Positions 1-13,754 of a DNA stretch of 64,000 bases are shown here, piece after piece; within the stretch, counting starts at the first letter, position 1, and each line of letters begins with the position of its first letter. The position numbers were made by a program, and so were the translations under genes. The DNA is from a bacterium (GTDB lineage Bacteria > Zhuqueibacterota > Zhuqueibacteria > Oleimicrobiales > Geothermoviventaceae), in NCBI GenBank assembly GCA_028275345.1, contig JAPWUV010000012.1, positions 43,573-107,572 on the forward strand. The letters run 5' to 3'. Under the pieces are notes generated by a model, which saw only the letters and a list, made by a program, of their open reading frames with translations, made no database searches and was not told the DNA's origin.

Positions 1-2249
1 CCCTCCCCTTCCAGCTGGAAACGGACGAGATTGTCCGCCGTGGGAACCAAGTTCCCCTCGGCATCCTCGATGCGGACTGTGACGAAAGCCAAGTCCTTGC
101 CGTCGGCCCGGAGACGGGTCCGATCCGGATCGAGGACCACCCGTGCCGGCGGTCCCGCGGTGCGAATCTCCCGCGTGAGGACGACCTTGCCCTGGCACCT
201 GCCCACTGCTTTGAGCGTGCCAGGCGTGTAGGGCAGACGCCACATGAGGTGCAAACGATCCTCGGTCTTCCTCTGCACCCCCTGGGAAACGCCGTTCAGA
301 AAGAGCTCCACCTCCTCGCAATTCGTGTATGCCCAGACATCGATCGTGTCGCCGGGCTGCCAATTCCAGTGGGGGAAAACGTGCAGCACGGGTTCTTTCG
401 TCCACTCCGCCTGGTAGAAGTAGTAGGCGTCCTTCGGGAAGCCGGCCAGGTCGATGATCCCGAAGTAGCTACTCCGAGCGGGCCACCAGTACGGCGTCGG
501 TTCCCCGAGATAATCGAAGCCCGACCAGATGAACATTCCCGATAGAAACGGGTGCTTGCGAATCACCTTCCACGTGGCCTCGTGGCCCGCTCCCCAAGGG
601 GCATGGCAATTGTCGTAGGACGAGCAGGTGTAATCGGGGTTGCCGTAGGGCTTCGGCTTTTCGCCGCGGGTAGGCCAAACGCGGATCGAGTCGGAGGGCA
701 TGTCGTAATGACCCCGCGTGGCCAGAGCCGAGTTGGTCTCGGAGGCGATGAACTTCTGTCCCGGGAAGGTCTGCGGGAAGGACTCCCAGAGGAAGACGTG
801 ATAGTTGAACCCGATCAGATCCAGTGCTCCCGACCGGATGATGAAGTTGTGCGGCCTCGGGTCATTGCAGCCCGAGGTGATCGGCCGGGTTGGGTCGAGC
901 CGCCGCACGATGGCCGCCAGCTCCCGCGCGAGGTCAATCCCGGTGGAGTCCCATTGTTCCACAATCTCATTCCCGACGCTCCAGATAATGACGCTGGGGT
1001 GATTACGATCGCGCAGCACCATGTCCTCCAGGTCGCGGCGGTGCCACTCGTCCCACCAAAGCGAGTAGCCGTAGGGCGTGTAAGGGGTCTTCGGCTTTTT
1101 CCACATGTCGAAGGCTTCGTCCATCACCAGGAAGCCCATGCGATCGCAAAGGTCCAAGAGCTCCGGCGCCGGCGGGTTGTGTGCGGTGCGGATGGCATTG
1201 GCCCCCATCCTCTTGAGGATCTCCAGCTGTCGTTCAATGGCCCGGGTATTCACCGCCGCGCCGAGGCAGCCCAGGTCGTGATGATTGCACACGCCCAGGA
1301 TCTTCATCGGCTTCCCATTCAGGAAGAATCCCTTCTCGCTGTCGAAGTAGAAGGTCCGTATTCCGAACGGCGTCTGGTAATCGTCCCACACTCGGCCATT
1401 GGAAATCACCCACGACACCGCCGTGTACAGAGCGGGATGATCCACAGACCAAAGCTCTGGTCTCGGCACTCGTATATCCTGGACGAACTCGCGTACGCTA
1501 TCTTGCCCGACCACGGCCCGAGCGGTCGCTTTCCCAGCGGGCTTTCCGCGGGGATCCCGAATCTCGGTCTGGAGGATCACTGTCCTCTCCTTGCCCGAGC
1601 GATTGCGGACTTGCGTTCGGATGACGACCACGGCTTCCTCCTCTCGAACCTCGGGCGTCGTGATGTACGTGCCCCAGTGCTCCACGAAAATGGGATCCGT
1701 GACGACGAGCCATACATTCCGGTAGATTCCCGATCCCGTGTACCAACGGGAATCCGGTTGTAGCGAGTTATCGACGCGCACGGCGATGACGTTCTCCTCA
1801 TCGCCGAATCTCAAGTGAGGCGTGAGCTCATAGCGGAAGGAGCTGTACCCGTAGGGTCGAATCCCGAGATAGTGCCCATTGATCCACACCTCGCTGTTGC
1901 GGTAGACGCCATCAAAGTCGATGAACACCCGCTTGCCCCGCCACGCCTTCGGCAGCCGAAAGGTCTTCCGGTACCAGCCGATCCCCCCGGGCAAAGCGCC
2001 GCCCGCCGGTGTGGCAGGATGATCCGGGCTGAACTCGCCCTCGATGCTCCAGTCGTGGGGGAGGCGCAGAACCCTCCAGTCGCGGTCATTGTACTCGGGA
2101 TTCGAGGCTTCCTTCACGTCGCCGAGGTGGAATCGCCAGTTCTTCCCGAAATCCTCCCGGATCCGGACCCGCGTCTCGCGACCGAGGCCGGAATGGGCAA
2201 ACACGCCCATCAGCAAGACACCGCAAAGGCACCGCACCAGCCACCGCAT
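1..2249 (-). CDS. Secreted GH2 beta-galactosidase, 3' end beyond window
   Basis: Exported glycoside hydrolase family 2 enzyme, predicted to remove terminal beta-linked galactose or a related sugar. 749 codons are visible and the C-terminus lies beyond the left edge. A signal peptide starts MRWLVRCLCGVLLMGVF. The N-terminal jelly-roll has the usual WYRKTF and DGVYRNSEVWINGHYLG segments. The acid/base motif VGNE gives E428 and the nucleophile motif ASET gives E504. Their 76-residue spacing equals that of E. coli LacZ E461/E537 (known family). The start is an ATG behind GGAGGAGG. It is the last gene of a minus-strand glycan/envelope series. Substrate is inferred; beta-glucuronidase or beta-mannosidase activity is possible. 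Confidence 0.9.
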   Translation of the reverse strand, partial: MRWLVRCLCGVLLMGVFAHSGLGRETRVRIREDFGKNWRFHLGDVKEASNPEYNDRDWRVLRLPHDWSIEGEFSPDHPATPAGGALPGGIGWYRKTFRLPKAWRGKRVFIDFDGVYRNSEVWINGHYLGIRPYGYSSFRYELTPHLRFGDEENVIAVRVDNSLQPDSRWYTGSGIYRNVWLVVTDPIFVEHWGTYITTPEVREEEAVVVIRTQVRNRSGKERTVILQTEIRDPRGKPAGKATARAVVGQDSVREFVQDIRVPRPELWSVDHPALYTAVSWVISNGRVWDDYQTPFGIRTFYFDSEKGFFLNGKPMKILGVCNHHDLGCLGAAVNTRAIERQLEILKRMGANAIRTAHNPPAPELLDLCDRMGFLVMDEAFDMWKKPKTPYTPYGYSLWWDEWHRRDLEDMVLRDRNHPSVIIWSVGNEIVEQWDSTGIDLARELAAIVRRLDPTRPITSGCNDPRPHNFIIRSGALDLIGFNYHVFLWESFPQTFPGQKFIASETNSALATRGHYDMPSDSIRVWPTRGEKPKPYGNPDYTCSSYDNCHAPWGAGHEATWKVIRKHPFLSGMFIWSGFDYLGEPTPYWWPARSSYFGIIDLAGFPKDAYYFYQAEWTKEPVLHVFPHWNWQPGDTIDVWAYTNCEEVELFLNGVSQGVQRKTEDRLHLMWRLPYTPGTLKAVGRCQGKVVLTREIRTAGPPARVVLDPDRTRLRADGKDLAFVTVRIEDAEGNLVPTADNLVRFQLEGE

Positions 2250-2424
2250 CGCGTTCCTCCTCCGCTGTTTGTCCCAGACAATCACAGTACAAGATCGAGA
2301 AAACTCGACGCCGATTCCCCCTTGGGTCGGGACCCGCGTACCCGGTCGAAGAACAAAATACTGGCATCGCGACGAGCGTTCAAGGGGAAATTGGAGGGAT
2401 CTCGAAGGCGGTGAGAATCCCTCT

Positions 2425-3123
2425 TCAAAGAATGTATCTCACCCCCACCAGCGCGGCGTGACTCAAGTTCCGAAGCTCGATGACCGGGAAATCCACTCCC
2501 CGAAACTGCGGGATGTACACGGGATCCGTGTCGAGAGAAAGGTCTACGAAACCCATACTGTAACGGTACTTCGCACTGATCACAAATCGGCCCAAGTGAA
2601 CCTCCAACCCCGTGCCGGAGATGAAACCGAAGTCAGTTTTCTCGACCTGGCTGAGGGGATGGGAAGCTGTCCCGCTTTGCTGGTTGCGAAAGGTATAGCG
2701 GTTCGCCAGCTCGAGAGCCAAGTATCCCCCGCCGTAACTGAAAAGCTTGAACCGCTCTCCGTCGATCCAGTAGGTGCGGAGCAGGAGGGGAAATTCGAGA
2801 TACCGGAACTTGTAGATCAGCTCCATTTCTCCGAAGGGAAAGCCGGCCGCTTCCACGGTATGCAGAGCCCCCTTTTCAGCGTAGGACAAGCCGGTCTCCC
2901 CAGAGAGCCAGCGGCTCCAGCGCCACACTCCGCCCACTTCAACAAGGAGCCCTTCCCGCCAAGACGGCTCGACCCTTGTGCCGGGTGGTTTCTCGTGCGG
3001 ACTCCAATGACTGGCCCAAATGGGTCCGGCCATGCATTCCAGAGAAAAGCGCTCGCTGGCCTGCGCCGCCCCCGTACCGAAAAGCAGGCCCAATGACATC
3101 ACAAGACCCACCACACGTACCAC
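2425..3123 (-). CDS. PorT-like outer-membrane beta-barrel protein
   Basis: 232 residues with a signal peptide ending near AAQA. The rest is alternating aromatic and polar strand-like stretches, and the C-terminus (VGVRYIL) suits barrel insertion. The pattern (glycine-rich hairpins, YRYSMGFVDLS near the end) is like the PorT or 'outer membrane protein beta-barrel' families common in FCB bacteria. The start is GTG with GAGAGG six bases upstream. It lies between the DUF523 gene and the partial GH2 gene on the same strand. No ligand can be inferred; a structural or small-molecule barrel is equally possible. Confidence 0.7.
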   Translation of the reverse strand: MVRVVGLVMSLGLLFGTGAAQASERFSLECMAGPIWASHWSPHEKPPGTRVEPSWREGLLVEVGGVWRWSRWLSGETGLSYAEKGALHTVEAAGFPFGEMELIYKFRYLEFPLLLRTYWIDGERFKLFSYGGGYLALELANRYTFRNQQSGTASHPLSQVEKTDFGFISGTGLEVHLGRFVISAKYRYSMGFVDLSLDTDPVYIPQFRGVDFPVIELRNLSHAALVGVRYIL

Positions 3124-3435
3124 GACGCACCTCTCTTTCCTTTCGACTCAATTCGATCCTCAATCCCCGCGGCGTGCTTCCTTCCTCTCGCAAGATGCCC
3201 GAGACCGGAACTCCGCTCCGTGCCCAAGTCGCCCAATCTCTCGCTGTTCAATGGAGAGCTCTCGCCAGCGCATTCGATGCTCAGCCCGATCTGCTCGCCA
3301 GCAACCTGAAAGCGGGCGAAAACCCGATCCGGCACTGCCCTGCGATCCAGCTCCGGCGTCTCCCCATCCCACGTAGGCTGGTTTCCTAGCCCCTCGCCCG
3401 GATCGGCTACAAATCCCGGGATCTCCACCCGACCA
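3124..3435. other. Intergenic, no gene seen
   Basis: Short frames exist on both strands, but none has a convincing ribosome binding site or protein-like composition. No hairpin terminator or recognisable operator was found. Confidence 0.5.
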
Positions 3436-4434
3436 TCACCGCCGCGACAGGGGAGACCTCCTGCGGGGGCATTCGCCTTTCTCCCTTGTACCGTGAACCT
3501 GGAGCTCTCTCAGAGCCTCGGGGTAGGGTGCGAAAAACGCTTGCCCCGCCATCCTGGCCTCTCCAAAGCGAAAGGCCCATCCCCGGAAAAGGGACAATGG
3601 CGCGCTCACAGGGAGCTGGCCCTCGCGGAAAAGCGCAATCATGCTCAAGAAGAGTTCCTGCTCCGCCTTTTCAAGGCTCCGCGAGAAGTAGCAGAATGCC
3701 TGCGTCAGCGCGTTCGCGACGCTGCGGAGCCTCGGAGGCCGAGCCAGCGCAGCGAGCACGAGCGCTTCGTACTCCGCCAGCCACTCCGCTCCGCCGGAGG
3801 GATCCATTCGGGCTACTACGCGCTCCATGCGCCGGAAAACCCGCTGGTTGTAAGCCACAAACAACAGCTTATGCCGGGTGTGGAAATCCAGCAACGCACG
3901 GGCTTGGCCGGCAGCCTTCACCTCCGAGAATCTCGCCAGACAAAAGATGCGCGTCAAGAAATGCTCTCGGCGCCGGGGGTCGGCGAGTCGCATCTCATCT
4001 TCGGCGGGCAGCTGGCGGAAGCGCTCCAACACCGAGGCCCCAAACAGCCCCGGCCCCCTGCCCAACGGGACTTCGGAGTCCGGGCGGAGATAATGCTTCG
4101 CGTCCCTCAGCGCACAGGAAGGGGAACGGCTCTTGAGCAAGAAGCCGTGGATCTCGGGAAGGCTGCGGAGGAACTCATTGGCCCAGTCCCTCATCCGCAC
4201 CGTGAGATCGAGGCCGCTGCTCGGCTGGAAGAGTCGCAACCCGCTCCGGGTTCGGAGGACGCGAATCGGATCGCGCGGCACACCCAGTCCTATTGCCACC
4301 TCGGGACAAATCGGGATGAATTCCACAAATGGCTTCAGGCGCTCGACCAGGTCGCAGGCGACTATCGCCCCGTCGTACCGGCAATTCGCAAAGCCCAGGC
4401 ACCGGCTCACGACAACTCGCGGCCGCGCTTCCAA
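3436..4434 (-). CDS. DUF523-DUF1722 fusion protein (YbgA-like)
   Basis: 332 residues. The N-terminal half is DUF523, with SRCLGFANCRYDG at the start, the ICPEVAIGLGVPR segment and the KSRSPSCAL segment. The C-terminal half is DUF1722 (YbgA-like), with HTRHKLLFVAYN. The fused arrangement is widespread but its biochemistry is unsettled; conserved cysteines hint at metal or Fe-S binding (inference). I place the start at a TTG behind GAAGGGG, 20 bases after the tspO stop. A longer frame back to 4533 would overlap tspO by 79 bases and adds only unconserved residues. It is likely co-transcribed with tspO. Confidence 0.8.
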   Translation of the reverse strand: MEARPRVVVSRCLGFANCRYDGAIVACDLVERLKPFVEFIPICPEVAIGLGVPRDPIRVLRTRSGLRLFQPSSGLDLTVRMRDWANEFLRSLPEIHGFLLKSRSPSCALRDAKHYLRPDSEVPLGRGPGLFGASVLERFRQLPAEDEMRLADPRRREHFLTRIFCLARFSEVKAAGQARALLDFHTRHKLLFVAYNQRVFRRMERVVARMDPSGGAEWLAEYEALVLAALARPPRLRSVANALTQAFCYFSRSLEKAEQELFLSMIALFREGQLPVSAPLSLFRGWAFRFGEARMAGQAFFAPYPEALRELQVHGTREKGECPRRRSPLSRR

Positions 4435-4454
4435 GGGAACCCCTTCGAGCAACG

Positions 4455-4928
4455 CTATCGGTTGAGCCAAAAGATGGCCGCGTTCAGCACTGCCGCGAAG
4501 CTCACCCAAAGCAGGTAGGGGACCAGCAGCCAACCCGCAACCCGCTCAATCCGCGCGAAGGCGATCACTGCGGCCAGCAAGACGACCCAAAGGGCGACGA
4601 TCCCAATCAATCCCAGAAGCGGCGACTGGAGCCGGAAAAACAAGAGAGACCAAAGTGCATTCAATAGTAGCTGGGCGACGAAGAGACCCAGCGCGGCGTT
4701 CCAGCCTACCTTTTGCCACACGAGGGCGGCTGCCACTCCCATCAGCACGTACAGCCCGGTCCAGACGGGGCCGAACAGCCATCCCGGCGGGGTGAAGGCC
4801 GGTTTCGCCAGACTGGGATACCACGATTTCACCCCGGCGCTCGTCCAGAGCGAGCCCAATCCACCCACAGCCAAGCACACAGCGACACAGACGAGAAGCT
4901 TGAATACCAGCGTCTTTGCGATGCCCAC
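4455..4928 (-). CDS. tspO: TspO/MBR family tryptophan-rich sensory protein
   Basis: 157 residues with five membrane helices, the usual length for the family. The signature FTPPGWLFGPVWTGLY and the segment NALWSLLFF are diagnostic of TspO/MBR proteins, which bind porphyrins and related tetrapyrroles in the membrane (known family). The start is GTG with GGAGG six bases upstream; an in-frame ATG at 5024 would add a cytoplasmic extension that the family lacks. The following gene is a DUF523/DUF1722 protein in the same direction. A light- or oxygen-linked tetrapyrrole role cannot be shown from the sequence. Confidence 0.92.
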   Translation of the reverse strand: MGIAKTLVFKLLVCVAVCLAVGGLGSLWTSAGVKSWYPSLAKPAFTPPGWLFGPVWTGLYVLMGVAAALVWQKVGWNAALGLFVAQLLLNALWSLLFFRLQSPLLGLIGIVALWVVLLAAVIAFARIERVAGWLLVPYLLWVSFAAVLNAAIFWLNR

Positions 4929-5248
4929 TTCTTTCCTCCCGTGTTTTTCGTTCCCAGCGGCGAAAAACGGAATCATCGCACGGGCTACCAATTTCGGCAA
5001 CCGGCGCCAAAGCCCGATGACCACCTCTTGCCACGACCGACGTTCACCGCACGCCTAACCTGCTCTCCCATTCGCCCGCTGCCCTGAAAAGCACATACCC
5101 CGAGGTAGCCCTCGCGCTTCGGGCCCGGCTTCCCCGAGAGTTGCTCGACTTGCCGCTTCCGCCCGGCCGAGCAGCTTCCTTCGGGAGAAGGGCAGCAGGG
5201 AACGCCTCAATCCTCGCCACGGCACATGCGCGGCGCCCAGCCCCGTGC

Positions 5249-5704
5249 CTACGGCATGACAATGAGCTGGATGTCGAACGTCACCCGCCCCGAAGTTGGG
5301 ACAGTAGCGTTGGGAGCCGAAGGGATCCCGGCTTGCACTCCATAGAACCCGACGAAATCCCCGCTCCGCGGCGTCGTGAGAGGTGAGCTCACCACCCAGA
5401 CGACGGCGTAGAGGTAGTACGTGCCAGCCGGAACCTCCGTGATCTGGTACGAAATGCGCGTTCCGCTTCCGCAGGTGCCGGTGATGACCTTCACAAATCC
5501 GTTCGCACTGTTGGTATCGTCGTCTATGACCACGGCGAAAGTCTTGCCGGGGGCCTCCGCCGGAAGCTGAAGCGTGCCCGCAACCGTGGCTCCCTCCGTC
5601 TTTTCCTTCTTTCCCGGCGAGGTGGGAGACTCCTTGCTGCAAGATAAGGCCCAACAGCACCCGAGCGCCGCCACTGCCAGGACGATTGCCCTTCGTGCTC
5701 TCAT
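5249..5704 (-). CDS. Small secreted lipoprotein, unknown function
   Basis: 151 residues. A basic, hydrophobic N-terminus runs into an ALSC lipobox-like site (C22), followed by a Ser/Thr/Pro/Lys-rich linker. The rest reads as a beta-sandwich: a VAGTLQLP strand, then TYYLYAVVWV and VTFDIQLIV at the end. This layout resembles carboxypeptidase-regulatory or prealbumin-like surface lipoproteins, but no family was recognised. The ATG sits behind GAGGAGGGCAG. Neighbours on the strand are DUF362 upstream and TspO downstream, which gives little functional information. Confidence 0.7.
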   Translation of the reverse strand: MRARRAIVLAVAALGCCWALSCSKESPTSPGKKEKTEGATVAGTLQLPAEAPGKTFAVVIDDDTNSANGFVKVITGTCGSGTRISYQITEVPAGTYYLYAVVWVVSSPLTTPRSGDFVGFYGVQAGIPSAPNATVPTSGRVTFDIQLIVMP

Positions 5705-6441
5705 CTGCCCTCCTCGACATGGTTCATGGGCTTTCCGCGTTCTTGAAGGTCGAAGTCCTGCCCGCTTCGTACCGAGCGCCCTAACCGGCGTGCCAGTCGA
5801 GCTCGGGCGCATCTCGGTCCCTCAGAAAGTCCGTGTCCGCGCCTTGCCTCTACCGGCGGTCTACATCTCCCAGATCAACCGGGCTGAACCGCATGAGCCG
5901 CTACGATCCGCCCAATTCCCTCGAATCTGAGACCAGAAAACACAGGGAACGACTTCGTTCTTCCCGCGAACTCTTGCCGCCTGCCATGGCGTAACCTCCC
6001 CCGAATCTAACACAAAGGCACTCGCCGACATCGGCCTCTCGGGGTCATTACCTGACCGCCAGGATTCAGTGGTGGCCGGGCGTGATCGGCAAGGACGGTT
6101 GCCCCCTGAGGCAATTTCCCAATCTCGCGGCCGACCGAAATCGCAGGCCGGAAGGGAGAAGAGAAGATTGGCGACCCCTCACGCAGGGGACGTCCATCTC
6201 GGCGGTCCGGAACGCAAGTGAGGCTCCTTGGGCACTCGCCGTGGGGCTCCATCCCCCTCAGGAAGGCTTCCCCCTCTCCAGCTTTTCCGAGCTCGAAGAG
6301 CTGGTCCTTCCCCGGCTCCCGCAAAGGCTTATATCCCTCCTTCCTCCCCCGAACTTGCCTTTGTTCCTCCCCGCGACCCGTGGGATCAGCCTCCGTCCGC
6401 GAGAGGAGGCTCGCCCAGATGGGCTTGGAGGCCTCGACGGA
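5705..6441. other. Long intergenic region, no gene seen
   Basis: 737 bases between the DUF362 gene and the lipoprotein. Frames on both strands are low-complexity, Arg/Pro-rich shadows without plausible starts. A 105-residue minus frame at 6007-6324 was considered and not accepted. No RNA gene or repeat was recognised. Confidence 0.45.
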
Positions 6442-7467
6442 TCAAGCGAGCACGACCTTGGCGAGCTGGATCTTGTCCAGACGCCACTCGCCGAGCCCCA
6501 GTTTTCCGGCCAATTCGATGTGGACCGCGTCCGGCGCCACAGAATCCAGCTTCTCTGCGGCGCGCAGGCGGTCAATGGTATCCAGTACAAGCCGGTCGAC
6601 CGCTACGGGATCCGTGCTGACCCAAATGGCGTTCAGGGGACGCATGTACTCCAGAGTCCAGCGCGGACCCTGTTCGATCACCACCCAGAGGGCATCTACG
6701 ACGATGAGGCGCGTCTTTTCCCGCACGGGGGGAAGCGCATTGATCTCCGGGATCCCCGGCTGGGAACAGTTGTTACCGTGAAAATCGCTCGGGTTCTGGA
6801 TGGAGCCGTAGTGGTTTTTGAGCGCACCCGTTACTCCGCTCATCCTGTGGGTCTTCACCAGGGGCATGTTGATCAATGCCGTGATCTGCTCCGTCAAGAT
6901 CCGGCTGAAGCGGGTTTTCCGGTCGCCCACCGGGAATTCCTGAGAATCGTATCCCAAGGTATCCTGCGTGCCGTAGCAGCGCAGGCCCTCACCGTCCACA
7001 TTGATCGTGTAGCCGGCACTCCGCAAATCCCCATTGTGCCGATCCCAAACGACGACGCGTTCGGGTTTGCCAACGATCTTCGTCAGCCTGCTCGCCAAAA
7101 CCTCGGCCGTCGCCGCAAAGTGCGAGGTGTAGGTGGTCCCTGCCACGCCGCGAAGACCGAGGGTATTCACCTTCAGACCGACAACGTCATCCGGCGAGAC
7201 GAAGCGGGAGAGGGCTGCGATCGGGTCTTTCTCCTCGGTCAATTCACAGAGAGCCCTGTCGAGCATTGCTCCGAGGATCTCCCGATTGACCGCCCCACTC
7301 TCGTCCATGACCCCCTTGTGCTGCACCCACACGACCTTTCCCTTGCCCGCCGCTGAGGCTCTGCCAGCCAAGGCCCCGATGGACAACCGGCCCGCCAGCG
7401 ACGAACCCAACCCAGCCGCAGCGGAAACTTTCAGAAAGTCGCGACGTGACCAGGTCGTCTCTCCCAT
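6442..7467 (-). CDS. Tat-exported DUF362 domain protein
   Basis: 341 residues. The N-terminus carries a twin-arginine signal (SRRDFLK, then an Ala/Gly-rich hydrophobic stretch to RASA), so a folded and perhaps cofactor-bearing protein is exported. The body matches DUF362: a DDVVGLKVNTLG segment, the MPLVKTHRMSGVTGALKNHYG core, and DPVAVDRL near the C-terminus. Many DUF362 proteins carry 4Fe-4S motifs, but none is seen here. The ATG follows GGAGGGGAGC. It lies downstream of lacZ on the same strand. The reaction is unknown. Confidence 0.85.
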   Translation of the reverse strand: MGETTWSRRDFLKVSAAAGLGSSLAGRLSIGALAGRASAAGKGKVVWVQHKGVMDESGAVNREILGAMLDRALCELTEEKDPIAALSRFVSPDDVVGLKVNTLGLRGVAGTTYTSHFAATAEVLASRLTKIVGKPERVVVWDRHNGDLRSAGYTINVDGEGLRCYGTQDTLGYDSQEFPVGDRKTRFSRILTEQITALINMPLVKTHRMSGVTGALKNHYGSIQNPSDFHGNNCSQPGIPEINALPPVREKTRLIVVDALWVVIEQGPRWTLEYMRPLNAIWVSTDPVAVDRLVLDTIDRLRAAEKLDSVAPDAVHIELAGKLGLGEWRLDKIQLAKVVLA

Positions 7468-7841
7468 GCTCCCCTCCGAAGCGCGCTCATCCGTCCCCGA
7501 AAACTCACTCCCGCGTAAAGTCAACTGCCAAAGCTTACGTGATGGGGCGCAGCGCCCAAAGTCATTTTTTGTCACCTACCGGGAGCAAACTCGGACCGAG
7601 CCGCGCGAGCTTTTACGGTCCAAGGGCAACTCCCGCGCTTCTTCGCCCGCTTGCACCCATGTCCGAACCGGGATCCGGGCCTTTCCCATCCGTCCGGAGC
7701 CCCGGCACGTTACCCGATCCCTCGCATGCCTGCGAAAGACGGGGAAGGCTCTGTTGAGAACCGGCCGATTTCGTTCGGCGGACGCAGCCTCGGCGCCGCC
7801 GCGCCGTCTCGCTCCGCGGAGGAGTCCGTCGCTGCCGCTGG
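7468..7841. other. Intergenic between lacZ and DUF362 gene
   Basis: 374 bases without a supported gene. A short GC hairpin (7545-7557) lies about 80 bases before the DUF362 start. Its T-run is on the plus-strand side, so it does not look like a terminator for lacZ. Confidence 0.45.
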
Positions 7842-12549
<4,708 letters not shown>

Positions 12550-12911
12550 ACGGACCTTAGGGCAAATGCCCAACTGGCGCGACCCGGTGGGGCGGAATTC
12601 GCCATCCACCACCTCAACCTCCGGGATGCGGGAGTTCAAGTTCAAGCCCACCCACGGGTCCACCGCGACGCTTCCCGACGGGCAGGCGGCGGAGAAGAGA
12701 TCCGCAGCGGGTATACCCCGCCGCGACGGCGAACGCGGGCCTTGGACGCCATGCTCCGCTCCAAGGCCAAAGGGCCCGGGTGCGTGATTCCCGCTCTTCG
12801 GGCGAGAAATTAGGCCGTACCAGCCGTTCGCGCAAGGGGAATGTGTCCGGCACTCGAATCAGACGCTCTTCGGCGAGTCACGGGAAAACCAGCGGCGAAG
12901 GCAGGGCTCCG
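12550..12911. other. Intergenic upstream of GH29 gene, no gene seen
   Basis: 362 bases between the last gene of the electron-transfer operon and the fucosidase. It presumably holds the promoter of the glycosidase series, but no -35/-10, operator or hairpin could be defended. Confidence 0.4.
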
Positions 12912-13736
12912 TCATTCCTCGGGCCAGAGGACGGAGCGCAGGATCTGCACGTACCGCCGGACCCCCAGCGCTTCGGCCGCACTGTCCACCACCCGACCTC
13001 CGTCCTGGGACATGCGGCCGATCTGCGGAGCCTGATCTAGCTCGGCCACGATGGCCCGACACAGTCGGAGCGCCGTCTCGGAGAGCCGCGGGCACACGGC
13101 TTCGCCGTACTCCAGCTCCCGAACCTCGGTGGGCAGATCCTCCGGCTCCACTTCCGCTACCCAGCCTTCCTCGTAGGAGTCCCCTCGTACCAGCGCTGGA
13201 TTGGCGAGGACCTCCGGGTTCGTCCGAACGACCCGGGACGAGAGGGGCGAGCGCACCGGGACCATTTCCCCCGCGACAATGAGCCATGCAAGGGGCTGGC
13301 CCGTCTTCACCCGGTGGCCTGCCTCGGCGGGCACGACCACGTCGATTTGCGGCAGAGCGGAGGCCAGCAAGTCATCGATCCCAACACGGCAGAGGTTCAT
13401 CCCGTGGACTCGCAGCCACGTGTGGTGTGGGCCATAGTAAAGCGTCCTTCTCACCCGGAGTCGCGCGAAGGGGTCCAGTAGGCGGAGCTTCGCTTCGTCA
13501 TCGCCACAAAGGCGCCGCAGTTCGCGGGAAAGGTCCACGCAGACTCGAAGCTTCTCCCCCGATCTGAGGCCAAGGCTCTCCGCACGGCTCGCCTGACGCA
13601 CGGCCTGGAAAAGGGGACAGTTCTCACAGTCGTAGTCCCGGTCACAAAGCCGATAGGTTAGCACGCCGGCCGTCATCAGGACGCACTTGGCTTCCTCCGG
13701 CGGGAAAAGACTTGTGCCTTCGCGCTCCAAGGTCAT
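12912..13736 (-). CDS. H-protein-like protein with N-terminal Cys motif, no lipoyl lysine
   Basis: 274 residues. Residues about 100-200 have the glycine-cleavage H-protein (GcvH) hammerhead: HHTWLRV, DVVVPAEAGHRVKTGQP, the RSPLSSRVVRTNPE turn and SYEEGW. Where GcvH carries the lipoylated lysine, this protein has Gly156, so it cannot carry lipoate at that site. The N-terminus holds C18, C31, C37 and C40 in the pattern LCDRDYDCENC, suited to metal or Fe-S binding (inference). The ATG follows AGAGG. It is the last gene of a five-gene operon, 18 bases after the NrfD-type subunit. Function unknown. Confidence 0.82.
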   Translation of the reverse strand: MTLEREGTSLFPPEEAKCVLMTAGVLTYRLCDRDYDCENCPLFQAVRQASRAESLGLRSGEKLRVCVDLSRELRRLCGDDEAKLRLLDPFARLRVRRTLYYGPHHTWLRVHGMNLCRVGIDDLLASALPQIDVVVPAEAGHRVKTGQPLAWLIVAGEMVPVRSPLSSRVVRTNPEVLANPALVRGDSYEEGWVAEVEPEDLPTEVRELEYGEAVCPRLSETALRLCRAIVAELDQAPQIGRMSQDGGRVVDSAAEALGVRRYVQILRSVLWPEE

Positions 13737-13754
13737 GAGTACCTCTTGCTGCGA

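Noticed and set aside
552-1763. Long plus-strand frame opposite the GH2 gene
   Set aside because: Arg/Pro/His-rich shadow; the minus strand carries conserved GH2 motifs including both catalytic glutamates.
6007-6324. 105-codon minus-strand frame in the 5705-6441 gap
   Set aside because: No ribosome binding site, low-complexity Arg/Pro/Gly composition, no recognisable domain.
7545-7570. GC hairpin followed by a T-run, terminator-like
   Set aside because: The T-run is on the plus-strand side, but both flanking genes are on the minus strand.
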